Assembly (NCBI GenBank): GCA_021786265.1
Contig: JAJYNP010000051.1
Coordinates: forward strand, 1 to 64,000
Direction: 5' to 3'
Length of the DNA: 64,000 bases
Source: Chloroflexota bacterium
GTDB taxonomy: Bacteria > Chloroflexota > Limnocylindria > Limnocylindrales > CSP1-4
Positions 1 through 8,944 of this stretch are shown here, piece by piece. Below the pieces are notes generated by a model. That model ran no database searches. It saw only the letters and a program-made list of their open reading frames with translations, and had not been told where the DNA came from. A program made the translations under genes and the position numbers. The number at the start of each line of letters is the position of its first letter. Position 1 is the stretch's first letter.

Positions 1-69
1 GCCGCCACGCCGACCCCGCTCCAGGCCCGCGCCTTCGAACTCCTCGGGCTCTCACCCGCAGGCACGTAG
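1..69 (+). CDS. C-terminal tail of a plus-strand gene, possibly an IS transposase
   Basis: Frame 1 from the first base encodes about 22 residues (including TPTPLQARAFELLGLSPAGT) before a TAG stop at 67-69. The rest of the gene lies outside the window. A Pro/Gln-rich stretch followed by RAFELLGL resembles the ends of some IS1634/IS4-type transposases. This is recalled pattern similarity over a very short tail, so the family call is weak. The open frame and stop are certain. Confidence 0.35.
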   Translation, partial: AATPTPLQARAFELLGLSPAGT

Positions 70-128
70 GCAGAACGCGTCAGCGCAGGCCGTGCTCAGT
101 CGTGCTCGCGGTCCGCTGGAGCTTCGGT

Positions 129-2423
129 CTAGACCGCCACCACCTGGTTGCGGCCGGCCCGTTTCGCCATGAAGAGCCCGACGTCGGCCGAGCGCAGGAG
201 CGCCTCCTTCGTCGGCACGAGCGGATCGAGCGCGGCGCAGCCGGCGGAGACCGTCGCCTGCAGGGCGGTGCCGTCTGGCCCCGTGATGACGCGCTCCCCG
301 AACGCGGTACGGATCGATTCGGCCACCGCGACCGCGTCCTCGAGGCCGCAGCTCTCGAGGATCACCACGAACTCCTCTCCCCCGTAGCGCGCCACGAGGT
401 CGACCGACCGAACCCGCTCGCGGAGGACGCCGGCGAACGCGCGCAGGCCCTCATCGCCGGCCTGGTGGCCGTGCTCGCGGTTGAAGGCGCCGAAGTGGTC
501 CAGGTCGAACATGATCGCGGCGAGGGGGCCGCTCGCAGGGTGGCGACGCCAGCGGGCCAGCATGTGGTCGACCTCGGCGTCGAAATGGCGGCGGTTGTAC
601 AGGCCGGTCAGCGCATCGTGGATGGCGAGCTCGGAGACCTCCTCGAGCAGGTGGGCGTTGGCCACGGCCAGGGCCGCGTGCGCAGCCAGCAGGTCGGCCG
701 CCTCCCGCTCCAGGCCGCTGAAGGTTCGTGGCCTCGCGCGGCCGAGCACGAGGGCGCCGAGGACCGCGCCCTCGCGGATCAGCGGGACGGCGACGACCGC
801 CAGCGCGCCGGGAGCGGCGAGGTCCCGGACGGAGGCCGCGCAGTGCTCGCGTGGCAGGTCCTCGATCGCGACGGGTCCCTGGCTGGCGATCGCGCGGCCG
901 GCGGCACCGTTGCCGGGCCGGACCCGGCGTCCCACGACCGACGGGTTCGTCCCCTCCACTGCACGAACGATGTACTCCCCGCTGGCTCGATCGAGCGTGG
1001 TCAGCGAGACCAGGTCGCACGGCACCACCGACCCGACTCCCTCCACCAGCTTCGGCCAGAGCCGTTCCGTGTCGTGGATCGCGTTCACCGTGCGCCCGAA
1101 CTCGGTCAGCGCCGCGAACACGCGCGCCCGCTCGCGCAGCGCGTGCTGCTCGCGCCCGAGCAGCAGGGCATTGGCCAGCCGATCGGCCACGGCCAGGGCC
1201 AGCTGCAGGTCGCTTCCGGTGAGCGGAGCCTCCGCGGTGGACTCGACGTCGAGCACGCCCAGGGTCTCGCCCTCCGCCCGCAACGGCACGCAGATCTCGC
1301 TGCGCACCTCCGGGCTGTCCGCCCGGTAATCCGGGTCCCCGAGCACGTCGGCGACGAAGGCAGGCTGCCCGGTCCGGATCACCCGACCGATCACGCCCAC
1401 CGCCGGGTCGAAGTACTCCGGGACCGCCCCATACCCGAGCTGGGCGCCGAGGCGCCAGCGATCGCCCTCCCGGACCAGGAGCGTGAGGTGGCCGTAGCCC
1501 ATCTGGTCGGACAGCCCCCGGAGCACGGCGTGAAGGACATCGTCGGTCGGCCCGGCGCTGGCCAGGAGGCGCCCGACGGCCTCGATCCCCTGCAGCGCGT
1601 CGGAGGTCCGGCGCCGCTCGGTGATGTCCAGCCCGGTGCCGATGACATGCGTGACGGCGCCATCCCGGTCGACCAGGCAGCTGTTGGACCAGGCGATCAG
1701 GCGCAGGGCGCCGTCGCGCGTCCGCCAGTGGCCCTCGAACGTGTCGGGGAAGTCCCCGGCCTTCAGCGCCTCGAACGCGGCGCGCACGGCAGGCACCTCG
1801 GACTCGGGCAGGAGGCTGTCCCACACGAACTGCTCCACGACATCCGCGTACGCGTAGCCGCTCATCCGCTCGCAGGCGCGGTTGAAGCGGACGATGCGGC
1901 CCGTCGCGTCGAGCACGAGCACGAGTGCGCCCGCGGTGTCCACGATGGCGTCGACGAAGCGCTCCTGCTCGACCAGCGCGCGCTGCGCACGGACCGACGC
2001 GGTCATGTCCCGGCTGACCGAGACGCTGCCCACGAAGCGGCCGTCCTCGACGATCGGCTGCGCCGCGGATTCGATCCACATCTCCGTCCCGTCGCGCAGC
2101 CGCACCGTCCCCGTGCCGCGCCAGATCCGGCCCTCGCGGAGCGTGGCGAAGAACGTCGCGTCGTCGTCGCCCTCGATCCGGTACGGCAGGATCTCGCCGA
2201 ACGGGCGCCCGACCGCCTCGTCCGCGGGATACCCGAACAACCGCTCCGCGGACGGCGCCCAGAACGTGATGCGGTTCTCCGGATCTGTGGCGAAGACCGC
2301 GTCGTGAATGTGGGCCAGGATGATTTCCTGGACGAGCGGGCTGGCGCCTGCGCGGCCGGACTCCCGCCCCCTGCCCCGGCGCGCGTTCGCGGAGCCACGG
2401 GGCTCAGTCGGACCCGGAGACAT
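129..2423 (-). CDS. PAS-PAS-GAF-GAF-GGDEF diguanylate cyclase
   Basis: This 764-residue cytoplasmic signalling enzyme should make cyclic-di-GMP from two GTP. In order I see two PAS domains (about 35-150 and 152-275), two GAF domains (about 276-430 and 430-590) and a C-terminal GGDEF domain (about 600-764). The active-site motif is intact as GGEEF in VARYGGEEFVVIL. An RSVD inhibitory I-site sits five residues before it, so product feedback is likely. There is no membrane segment, so the inputs are probably soluble ligands, redox or light. The ATG at 2423 is preferred over an in-frame start 108 bases upstream because GCAGGAGA lies about 10 bases before it. The gene stands alone; no EAL or HD-GYP partner is nearby. 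Confidence 0.93.
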   Translation of the reverse strand: MSPGPTEPRGSANARRGRGRESGRAGASPLVQEIILAHIHDAVFATDPENRITFWAPSAERLFGYPADEAVGRPFGEILPYRIEGDDDATFFATLREGRIWRGTGTVRLRDGTEMWIESAAQPIVEDGRFVGSVSVSRDMTASVRAQRALVEQERFVDAIVDTAGALVLVLDATGRIVRFNRACERMSGYAYADVVEQFVWDSLLPESEVPAVRAAFEALKAGDFPDTFEGHWRTRDGALRLIAWSNSCLVDRDGAVTHVIGTGLDITERRRTSDALQGIEAVGRLLASAGPTDDVLHAVLRGLSDQMGYGHLTLLVREGDRWRLGAQLGYGAVPEYFDPAVGVIGRVIRTGQPAFVADVLGDPDYRADSPEVRSEICVPLRAEGETLGVLDVESTAEAPLTGSDLQLALAVADRLANALLLGREQHALRERARVFAALTEFGRTVNAIHDTERLWPKLVEGVGSVVPCDLVSLTTLDRASGEYIVRAVEGTNPSVVGRRVRPGNGAAGRAIASQGPVAIEDLPREHCAASVRDLAAPGALAVVAVPLIREGAVLGALVLGRARPRTFSGLEREAADLLAAHAALAVANAHLLEEVSELAIHDALTGLYNRRHFDAEVDHMLARWRRHPASGPLAAIMFDLDHFGAFNREHGHQAGDEGLRAFAGVLRERVRSVDLVARYGGEEFVVILESCGLEDAVAVAESIRTAFGERVITGPDGTALQATVSAGCAALDPLVPTKEALLRSADVGLFMAKRAGRNQVVAV

Positions 2424-2605
2424 GGCCCACGATTTCTCCTGCAGGTCCCGACACGGCAGATCGGTGCGCGTCGGAGGACCGTCCGCCCCGCAGAGAATGG
2501 CACGCGCACGGATTCGCCGCACGGTCGACATGCACTGGATCGACCCTCAAATGGACCGGCCGGTCCCGCTCGTTCGAGCAGCTCGGGGCAGCCGTGGGAC
2601 GTGCC

Positions 2606-4078
2606 CTATCCGGAGACGCTCACCGCGGTCACGCCCCGCATCGTGCCGACGAGCACCCGGCCGGCCCACAGCGTCGGCGAGGCGAAGTGCGGAACCGAGC
2701 CGATGCCGGCATGTGCGGCGGCCCTCCCCGTGGCCGGATCTAGCTGGTACAGCTCACCAGCCTCGAGGTCCAGGCTCCAGACGGCGCCACCACCCACGAC
2801 AGGGGACCCGTCGGCGCCCGACGCGGTGCGCCATGCGGCGTGAATCGAACCGTCCGACCCGATGCGGACCGCGCGCAGCCCGTCCTGGCACGGCACGAAC
2901 ACGGTGGTATCGAGCCGGGCCGCACCGCCGAACGCCGCGCAGACCGGGGCCGAGGCGACCTGTCCCCCGATGCCGCCGAGGGCGCCCTGCCGCAGGGTGT
3001 AGCCGGTGCCGCTCTTGCCCGAGATGAAGACCCAGCCACCCGGGACGAGCACCGGGCCGAGTGAGCCGAGGTCGGCGTCGGTCGCGTTGTCCTGCGCCCA
3101 GGTCGATGGGGCGAAGCGGGACAGCAGCCGGAGGGCGGGCGAGAGTTCCAGGACCGAGTCGCTCCCGTCGTAGGTCGTGGTGGAGCTCCCGTTGCCGACC
3201 GATACGTACACGTGGCCCGACCCGTCGATCGCCGGTCCCGCGGTCGCCCAGACCGCTCCCTCGCGCGCCGTGGGCACGCGGTACGAGATCGTCGGGCCCT
3301 GGCCTGTCGCCGGGACGCCCACGACCTCCCCCCGGTAGTTGCCGCAGTCGCCGGCGAGCCCCCCGAGGCCCACGTAGACGTACCCGTTTCCCACCGCGAG
3401 CGCCGGGCGCTGCTGGTGGGTCGCCGGATCGTCGCCGGGAAGGTCCACCCCACGCGACCAGCGGACCGTGCCGGCGGCAGGGTCCAGCGCGAAGAGGACG
3501 TGACGAGGACCCTGCACCTCCGCGGCCACGAAGAGCGAGCCGGTCACGGGATCGTACGCGGGGGTGCCGGTGATGCCGAGCGGGTCGATGTTGCCGCAGG
3601 GCAGCGTCGAGAGTGGGACCGGCGTCCCCAGGTGGCGCTGCCAGACCACGCGCCCGTCCGCGGGGTCCAGCGCGTAGACCGTGTCGTGCTCGGTGGCGGC
3701 GATCACGCGCCCGTCCACGACCAGGGGCTCGGCGTACACCGCGCCGTCGAGGGCCCGCGACCATGCCACGACCAGCCGGCCGTGCGGGGCAGGAAACGCC
3801 GGATCCATGCCGGTCCGTGCCGCGTCGCGATGGTAGACGGGCCAGTCCGCCGCGGTCGTGGCGCCGGAGGACGACGAAGCGGACGGCGGGCCGGTTGACG
3901 CAGCGGATGACGGACCGGGCGAGGAAGCCGGCGCGACGGAGGGAACGAGGGCCGAGGTGGCGCCCATGGTGGACGGAGCGGTGGTCGGTGCGGACGAGCG
4001 GCCGCACGCCGCGATCAGGAGCACCGCGAGCACGGCCGCCGGCGCGCCCCTCCGAACGCGGGGCCCGGCGAGCCTCAC
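2606..4078 (-). CDS. PQQ-type beta-propeller lipoprotein
   Basis: The protein has 490 residues. The start is VRLAGPRVRRGAPAAVLAVLLIAACG, a lipoprotein signal with the lipobox cysteine in LIAAC. A Ser/Ala/Pro/Thr-rich linker of about 60 residues follows, then a propeller with repeats such as VYALDPADGRVVWQRHL and LFALDPAAGTVRWSRG. These are the tryptophan-docking repeats of PQQ dehydrogenase-like and BamB-like proteins. No catalytic dehydrogenase features are evident, so a binding or scaffolding role outside the membrane is likelier than an enzyme. The GTG start overlaps the stop of the upstream sulfurtransferase gene (GTGA), which indicates translational coupling and decides the start within a much longer open frame. 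Confidence 0.85.
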   Translation of the reverse strand: MRLAGPRVRRGAPAAVLAVLLIAACGRSSAPTTAPSTMGATSALVPSVAPASSPGPSSAASTGPPSASSSSGATTAADWPVYHRDAARTGMDPAFPAPHGRLVVAWSRALDGAVYAEPLVVDGRVIAATEHDTVYALDPADGRVVWQRHLGTPVPLSTLPCGNIDPLGITGTPAYDPVTGSLFVAAEVQGPRHVLFALDPAAGTVRWSRGVDLPGDDPATHQQRPALAVGNGYVYVGLGGLAGDCGNYRGEVVGVPATGQGPTISYRVPTAREGAVWATAGPAIDGSGHVYVSVGNGSSTTTYDGSDSVLELSPALRLLSRFAPSTWAQDNATDADLGSLGPVLVPGGWVFISGKSGTGYTLRQGALGGIGGQVASAPVCAAFGGAARLDTTVFVPCQDGLRAVRIGSDGSIHAAWRTASGADGSPVVGGGAVWSLDLEAGELYQLDPATGRAAAHAGIGSVPHFASPTLWAGRVLVGTMRGVTAVSVSG

Positions 4079-4968
4079 CTCGGCAGTCCTCCCGGTTCCG
4101 GCCCCGTCGCCACGGGGTACCCCGCCCGGCTCCAGTCGCTCCAGGATCCGACGTAGAGGATGGGGTCGGGCAGGCCGGCCAGGCGCATCGCCAGTGCGTG
4201 ATGGAGGGCAGACGTGCCGCTCCCGCAGTACGTGACCACCAGCCTCGCGCCGTCCGCGCCGAGCTCGCGGAACCGCCTGGCGAGCGCGTCGGGCGGCAGA
4301 AACCGGCCATCCGGACCCAGGTTCGCCTCGAACGGCGCGCTGATCGCGGTCGGGACATGGCCAGCTGCCGGGTCGATCGGCTCCACCTCGCCGCGGTACC
4401 GCGCCGCCGCCCGTGCGTCGAGCACCACCACCTGCCCGAGCCGTTGCCGCAGGGCGTCCCGGTCGATCGTGCCGGTCCATCCGCCGCCGACATCGAGGCG
4501 CGAGGAAGGCCAGGCCGGGACCTCGGTGGTGAGCGGCCCACCGGCGTCGGCCCAGGCCCGCAGGCCTCCGTCGAGCACGAAGACATGCCGGTGGCCGAGG
4601 CGTTCGAGCATCCACCACAGTCGCGCGGCCACCCAGCCGCCCTGGTCGTCGTACCCCACCACGGTCTGGCGCGAGCCGATCCCCACGTCCTCCATGCGCC
4701 GGGCGAACGCGGCCGGCTCCGGCAGCGGATGGCGCCCGGGGCCCTGCGGCGCGCTGAGATCCTCGTCGAGGTCCAGATGGATGGCGCCCGGCAGATGCCC
4801 CGCCTCGTACGCCGCGCGGCCCTGTCCGGGCCGCCCCAGGTACCAGCGTGCGTCGACGATCCGCAGGTCGAGGTCGCCCATGCGGGCCAGCAGCGCGTCG
4901 GGCGCGATCAGCGGCGAGGAGGAGGCCACTCGACCGGATTGCTCGCGCGGCGCGGGCGCTTCGCTCAT
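4075..4968 (-). CDS. sseA: thiosulfate/3-mercaptopyruvate sulfurtransferase
   Basis: This 297-residue protein has two rhodanese domains. The N-terminal inactive domain runs from about 15 to 140, with RIVDARWYL and AGHLPGAIHLD. The C-terminal catalytic domain runs from about 155 to 285, with VVLDARAAARYRGE and the active-site loop VVTYCGSGTSA. The loop CGSGxxA is closer to mercaptopyruvate sulfurtransferases (CGSGVTA) than to thiosulfate types, but the substrate cannot be fixed by eye. It transfers sulfane sulfur to cyanide or thiols. The start MSEAPAPREQSG at 4968 follows a G-rich ribosome site. It lies 34 bases after the MTA phosphorylase gene, which links it to methylthio/sulfur salvage. 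Confidence 0.92.
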   Translation of the reverse strand: MSEAPAPREQSGRVASSSPLIAPDALLARMGDLDLRIVDARWYLGRPGQGRAAYEAGHLPGAIHLDLDEDLSAPQGPGRHPLPEPAAFARRMEDVGIGSRQTVVGYDDQGGWVAARLWWMLERLGHRHVFVLDGGLRAWADAGGPLTTEVPAWPSSRLDVGGGWTGTIDRDALRQRLGQVVVLDARAAARYRGEVEPIDPAAGHVPTAISAPFEANLGPDGRFLPPDALARRFRELGADGARLVVTYCGSGTSALHHALAMRLAGLPDPILYVGSWSDWSRAGYPVATGPEPGGLPR

Positions 4969-5002
4969 GGATCGACCCCCCGATCGACGCCCAGCCGGCG
5001 CA

Positions 5003-5989
5003 TCAGCCCGCGGGCAGCTCTCCGCCCAGCAGCAGCGCCAGCTCTCGCACCCGCTCCCGGTCGACCGCCGAGTGATCCGTCTGGATCGCACCCGACAGTG
5101 CCGACGCGCACGCGCACCGGTCGCGGCCGGGCGCTCCCGTGGTCGCGATCCGGCGCAGGATGGCCCTGGCCGACGCGACGTTGGCGCCGAGGTTCGCCAC
5201 CACCTGGGCGACGGTCACCGCCTCCTCGCCCTCGTGCCAGCAGTCGTAATCGGTGGCGTACGCGAGCATCCCGTAGCACAGTTCCGCCTCCCGGGCGAGC
5301 TTGGCCTCCGGGAGCCCGGTCATGCCGATCACGCTGGCGCCCCAGCTGCGGTACAGGTGCGACTCGGCCCGGGTCGAGAACTGGGGCCCTTCCATCGCGA
5401 CGTAGGTGCCGCCCCGGTGGACCCGCCGGGCCGCCGCCGTCCCGGCGGCAGCCCCATCCGCGTCCTCGAACACCGCCTCGGCCTCGTCGGCGAGGCGCGC
5501 CGACAGCACCGGGCAGAACGGGTCGGCGAACGCGACGTGCACCACCACACCACCGCCGTAGAGGGTGGCGGCACGGTCCTTCGTGCGGTCGATGAACTGG
5601 TCCGGCACCACCACGTCGCGCGGCCGGATCTCGTCCCGCATGGAGCCGCAGGCGGAGACGGCCACCACGGATCCCACGCCCAGCAGCTTGAGCGCGTAGA
5701 TGTTCGCCCGGTAGGGCACCTCCGACGGCGTAAGCCGGTGGCCGCGCCCGTGCCGCGGCAGGAACGCGATGCGAGTCGGGCCGAGCGACCCCACCACCAG
5801 CGCATCGGACGGCGGGCCATAGGGCGTCCCGGGGCGCACCTCGACCACGTCGCTCAGGCCCTCGATCTCGTAGAGGCCCGACCCGCCGATCACCGCCAGC
5901 CCGGCCTCTGCCAGCGCCGGGAGCCCCTGCCGCGCGCGTTCGGCCGCCGCGCGGGCCCGGGCCGACTCGAATCGCTCGTGCGGGATCAC
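5003..5989 (-). CDS. mtnP: S-methyl-5'-thioadenosine phosphorylase
   Basis: This 328-residue PNP/MTAP family-2 phosphorylase cleaves methylthioadenosine with phosphate into adenine and methylthioribose-1-phosphate. The N-terminal phosphate loop is AVIGGSGLYEIEGL and RHGRGHRLTPSEVPYRAN carries the conserved His. VSACGSMRDEIRPRDVVVPDQ and MEGPQFSTRAE line the ribose and base sites. ATDYDCW matches the Asp pair that binds 6-amino purines in human MTAP. A CAC motif in DRCACASAL sits near the C terminus, like the stabilising CXC disulfides of thermophilic archaeal enzymes. The GTG at 5989 has GGAGGA seven bases upstream and overlaps the PAP2 stop (GTGA). No other methionine-salvage genes are in view. 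Confidence 0.92.
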   Translation of the reverse strand: MIPHERFESARARAAAERARQGLPALAEAGLAVIGGSGLYEIEGLSDVVEVRPGTPYGPPSDALVVGSLGPTRIAFLPRHGRGHRLTPSEVPYRANIYALKLLGVGSVVAVSACGSMRDEIRPRDVVVPDQFIDRTKDRAATLYGGGVVVHVAFADPFCPVLSARLADEAEAVFEDADGAAAGTAAARRVHRGGTYVAMEGPQFSTRAESHLYRSWGASVIGMTGLPEAKLAREAELCYGMLAYATDYDCWHEGEEAVTVAQVVANLGANVASARAILRRIATTGAPGRDRCACASALSGAIQTDHSAVDRERVRELALLLGGELPAG

Positions 5990-7257
5990 CGCGCGGTCCT
6001 CCCACGCCTGACGACAGCGACCGCCACCAGCCACAGCCCCACCACGAGCACGGCCCAGGGCACGAGATACAGCCACGTTGCCGTGTCCCTCGCGTGCTCC
6101 ATGGTCTGCACGCCGTCCACGCCCGCCACCGCGATGACGGCACCGAGCACGAGGCGCGGCCACGAGACGGTGGACGGGAAGGTGGTGACCCACTCGCGGA
6201 CGCCACCCATGCTGCCCACGCCCAGCGTGTCGTCCCGCAGGCGGGCCAGGCGCCGCTGCACCGCCGGGGCCCGAACGATCAGGTAGTACGACACGTACGC
6301 GTAGGCCACGCCGCCGATGCAGTCGATCAGCCAGTGGTCGCCGGTGTACATGACCGAGAAGGCAACCAGCAGGGTGTAGGCGAACCCGATCCAGCCGATC
6401 TTGCCGAATGCCCGCCGCAGCACCAGGAACGACAGGAACGGGTAGCCCACGTGCAGCGACGGCCACGCCGCGAACCCGTTCGGGTTCACGTCGTAGAAGG
6501 TGTACGTGTAGATGTAGTCGGCCTTGAACCCGAAGAAGTTGGCAAGGGTGTCGAAGGCGCCGGGCTTGAGGTAGGAGATGACCGCGTGCCCGTCCGGCCC
6601 GTTGAGCGCGCCCACCTGCGCCGCGTACCACGGCGGGGCCGTGGGGATCAGCACGAAGGTCACGAAGCCCCACAGGCTCAGCAGGATCAGGGCAGCCACG
6701 AAGTCGTAGTAGTGCGCGCGCCGCCACACCCAGAGGATGAAGCCGGTCACGAGCGGCAGCGCGAAGTGGAGCATGTAGACGACCGTTGCCAGCTCCGCCA
6801 CGATGTCGACCCCGGTCGCCGGGTGGAACGCGTCCTGCAGGAGCTGCGACGGGATCCGCCCGAAGGCCACCAGCCGCTCGGCGGTGACCATGTCGGTGAT
6901 GTGGACCGGGAGGCCGACGTTGTCGGCCAGCCCTCGCATGAGCTCGTAGGCCAGGAACAGCGCGACGAACGGCAGCCAGTCCCGCAGGAAAAGCCGGCCC
7001 CGGCCCAGGAGGACGGCACCCAGCCCGAAGGCGACCGCCATCACGTCCGGCGTGATCTCGATGCCACGGAGGAACATCAGCAGCACGACGAGCGCGCTGT
7101 AGATCACCACGAGCGTCATCAGGAGCCGCTCGTTGCGCCTGCCGAGCGTGTGCACGGGCGCCTGGCCGGTCGGCGCTGCGTCGTGGGCGGCCGTGCCGGT
7201 CTCGGCGGTCGCGCCCAGCGCGTCGGCGCGTGCCGCGCCGGGTGTGTCGCCTGGCAT
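5986..7257 (-). CDS. PAP2-superfamily integral membrane protein
   Basis: This protein of about 423 residues has a hydrophilic N-terminal tail of about 40 residues and about ten membrane helices. It carries PAP2 phosphatase/transferase motifs: AAWPSLHVGYPFLSF (the SxxH motif) and YTGDHWLIDCIGG (the GxHxxxD motif). LIPTAPPWYAAQ is characteristic of the inositolphosphotransferase/Aur1-like branch, which often swaps phosphoalcohol head groups on lipids. The likely role is in membrane lipid remodelling at the outer face. It heads an operon with MTA phosphorylase, sulfurtransferase and the PQQ-type lipoprotein. Adjacent GTG (7260) and ATG (7257) codons both could serve as start and no convincing ribosome site separates them; ATG is listed. 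Confidence 0.85.
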   Translation of the reverse strand: MPGDTPGAARADALGATAETGTAAHDAAPTGQAPVHTLGRRNERLLMTLVVIYSALVVLLMFLRGIEITPDVMAVAFGLGAVLLGRGRLFLRDWLPFVALFLAYELMRGLADNVGLPVHITDMVTAERLVAFGRIPSQLLQDAFHPATGVDIVAELATVVYMLHFALPLVTGFILWVWRRAHYYDFVAALILLSLWGFVTFVLIPTAPPWYAAQVGALNGPDGHAVISYLKPGAFDTLANFFGFKADYIYTYTFYDVNPNGFAAWPSLHVGYPFLSFLVLRRAFGKIGWIGFAYTLLVAFSVMYTGDHWLIDCIGGVAYAYVSYYLIVRAPAVQRRLARLRDDTLGVGSMGGVREWVTTFPSTVSWPRLVLGAVIAVAGVDGVQTMEHARDTATWLYLVPWAVLVVGLWLVAVAVVRRGRTAR

Positions 7258-7360
7258 CACGATTGAGGAGCGTCCGTCATCTGGACCCCGAGCTGCGGAC
7301 TGGCGGAAGGGGAGACAGGCAGGCTGTCCGGCGGATTATGGCAAGGATCGCGCCGAGCCG

Positions 7361-8053
7361 TCATTGCGGGGACGATCGGCGGGCCCGCCGGCTGCGCCCG
7401 ACGGCGCGCCTGCCGGCACCCGGGAGCGGCCCAACGGCGCCGGCAAGGGCGCGGTCGCTGCCGGAGTCCTGGGACTCGAAGACGCGCGCCTCGAAGGCCT
7501 CGAGCATCCCGGCGCACCTGTCGAGCCACACGCGCGCCTCCTGCTGGTTGGGAGCGCCGAACCAGTCGCGCTCCCTCACCCGCTCGAACCAGGCGCAGAC
7601 CTTCTCGTAGTCGCTGCGGATCTCCTCCGCCTCTTCGTACGTGAAGTTCTGGCGGAACGTCTCGAACTCGATCTCCTTGGTGAAGTTCACCTCGCAGTCC
7701 TCGACGATCTCGGCATAGTGCCGCGAGGTCTGCTCGATGAACTGCGAGACGAGCTTCTGCTCTTCCTCGGGCGGGGGCCTCCGGAGCGGCAGCAGATGGT
7801 ACTCGCCGGCGGAGTCCTCGATCCGCCGGAGGATCGGTCGGAGATCGCGCCAGACCCGGGGGTTCTGCGGGAAGACGCACACCGATTGCTGCAGGTAGAC
7901 CGCACCCACCTTCTTCAGCATCCGCCACACGTAGACACGGTTCGCGGAGGGCTTCGCCGGCACCCGGTAGACCAGCACCATGAACCGCGGACGCGGTGAC
8001 CCCGCCGTCGAACTCCCGTCCCCCGCTGCCTGCCGAACCATCTGCCCGATCAT
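7361..8053 (-). CDS. ChrB N-terminal-domain-like protein (possible regulator)
   Basis: The protein is about 230 residues from the ATG at 8053, but other in-frame ATGs at 8041 and 7981 are possible. The core from MVLVYRVPAKPSANRVYVWR to VYLQQSVCVFP strongly resembles the N-terminal domain of ChrB, the chromate-responsive repressor found beside ChrA transporters. The middle is acidic and helical, with FTKEIEFETFRQNFTYEEAEE. The C-terminal ChrB domain appears to be missing and a basic tail replaces it. No helix-turn-helix is obvious to me. The gene is divergent from a COG4280-type membrane protein, the usual regulator/transporter layout, and a palindrome lies in the shared upstream region. Confidence 0.75.
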   Translation of the reverse strand: MIGQMVRQAAGDGSSTAGSPRPRFMVLVYRVPAKPSANRVYVWRMLKKVGAVYLQQSVCVFPQNPRVWRDLRPILRRIEDSAGEYHLLPLRRPPPEEEQKLVSQFIEQTSRHYAEIVEDCEVNFTKEIEFETFRQNFTYEEAEEIRSDYEKVCAWFERVRERDWFGAPNQQEARVWLDRCAGMLEAFEARVFESQDSGSDRALAGAVGPLPGAGRRAVGRSRRARRSSPQ

Positions 8054-8105
8054 ACGGCCTGCCCACCGGCCGGCCACTGGCGGTCCACACGGCGCCGCCG
8101 GCCGT

Positions 8106-8134
8106 TTGACCGCGCGAGGCCGAGCGACTACGAT
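8106..8134 (+). promoter_or_regulatory. sigma70-type promoter for the COG4280-type gene
   Basis: TTGACC (8106-8111) and TACGAT (8129-8134) are separated by exactly 17 bases. Transcription would begin near 8141, just before a palindrome and the ribosome site of the downstream gene. Confidence 0.6.
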
Positions 8135-8144
8135 CACGAATGTT

Positions 8145-8166
8145 TGATGTAGCAGGTATTACATCA
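8145..8166 (+). promoter_or_regulatory. operator-like palindrome at +5 to +26
   Basis: Perfect 7-base arms, TGATGTA (8145-8151) and TACATCA (8160-8166), flank an 8-base spacer. The pattern ATGTA-N8-TACAT resembles operators reported for PadR-like repressors, though I cannot test that link. The right arm touches the AGGAGG ribosome site at 8166-8171. Either a bound repressor or an RNA hairpin there could block expression. Confidence 0.6.
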
Positions 8167-8175
8167 GGAGGGCTG

Positions 8176-8940
8176 ATGCAGACGCTGGTGGCGGCGGCAC
8201 CCGCGTTCGTCGCGTCGGTGGTGGAGTTCGTCGAGGCGCTGACGATCGTGCTCGCCGTCGGCATGACTCGCCAGTGGCGATCCACCCTCGTGGGCGTGGT
8301 CGCGGCCATGGTGGCGCTGACGGTGATCGTGGGCGTGTTCGGCACGGCGATCGTGGTGTTCATCCCGATCGCGATTCTCCGCCTGGTCGTGGGCGCATTC
8401 CTGCTCGTGTTCGGGCTCCAATGGCTGTGCAAGGCGATCCTGCGTGCGACGGGAGCCAGGGCCAAGCACGACGAGGCGGCGATCTTCGAGCGCGAGGTCG
8501 CCCAGCTGCGGGCAGAGGCACCGGTCCCCGCGGAGGGCATGGACTGGATCAGCTTCACCGTGGCGTTCAAGGGCGTGCTCCTCGAGGGACTCGAGGTGGC
8601 CTTCATCGTGGTCACCTTCGGCGCCTCGGCAGGTCAGCTCGGCCCGGCCGCGCTGGGTGCCGCGATCGCGGGCGCGCTGGTCCTGGCGGTCGGCGCCGTG
8701 TTGCACCGGCCCCTCGCCCGCGTACCGGAGAACGGGCTGAAGTACGGGGTCGGGTTGATGCTCGTCACGTTCGGCACGTTCTGGGCCGGCGAGGGTGTCG
8801 GGATCGCCTGGCCCGGCAGCGACGCCGTGCTGCTGGTGCTCCTCGCGGCGTATCTGGCGGCGAGCCTGGTGGGTGTCTGGGCCGTGCGATCGCTGCTGCC
8901 GACGCGCCTCGTGGCCGCACCGGCGACGGTCCGGGAGTAG
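8176..8940 (+). CDS. COG4280-type predicted membrane transporter
   Basis: This 254-residue protein has about seven membrane helices. Two acidic repeats lie in helices: VEFVEALTIVLAVG near residue 16 and LLEGLEVAFIVVTFG near residue 140. They resemble each other, suggesting an internal duplication, and recall the REGLE motif of FTR1 iron permeases and the acidic motifs of GDT1/cation exchangers. This matches my recollection of COG4280, a family of unknown substrate. A cytoplasmic loop at about 90-130 is charged. The ATG at 8176, four bases after AGGAGG, is preferred to an in-frame ATG at 8140 that lies upstream of the operator. The gene is followed four bases later by a small membrane protein gene. 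Confidence 0.75.
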   Translation: MQTLVAAAPAFVASVVEFVEALTIVLAVGMTRQWRSTLVGVVAAMVALTVIVGVFGTAIVVFIPIAILRLVVGAFLLVFGLQWLCKAILRATGARAKHDEAAIFEREVAQLRAEAPVPAEGMDWISFTVAFKGVLLEGLEVAFIVVTFGASAGQLGPAALGAAIAGALVLAVGAVLHRPLARVPENGLKYGVGLMLVTFGTFWAGEGVGIAWPGSDAVLLVLLAAYLAASLVGVWAVRSLLPTRLVAAPATVRE

Positions 8941-8944
8941 GGCC

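Noticed and set aside
102..2843. A 900-codon open frame on the plus strand opposite the GGDEF gene
   Set aside because: It is a GC-rich antisense shadow: composition is dominated by Arg/Ala/Gly/Pro and no family motif appears, whereas the minus frame has complete PAS/GAF/GGDEF motifs.
7361..8053. A chromate resistance operon
   Set aside because: The ChrB C-terminal domain and a ChrA transporter are absent; the partner is a different membrane family.
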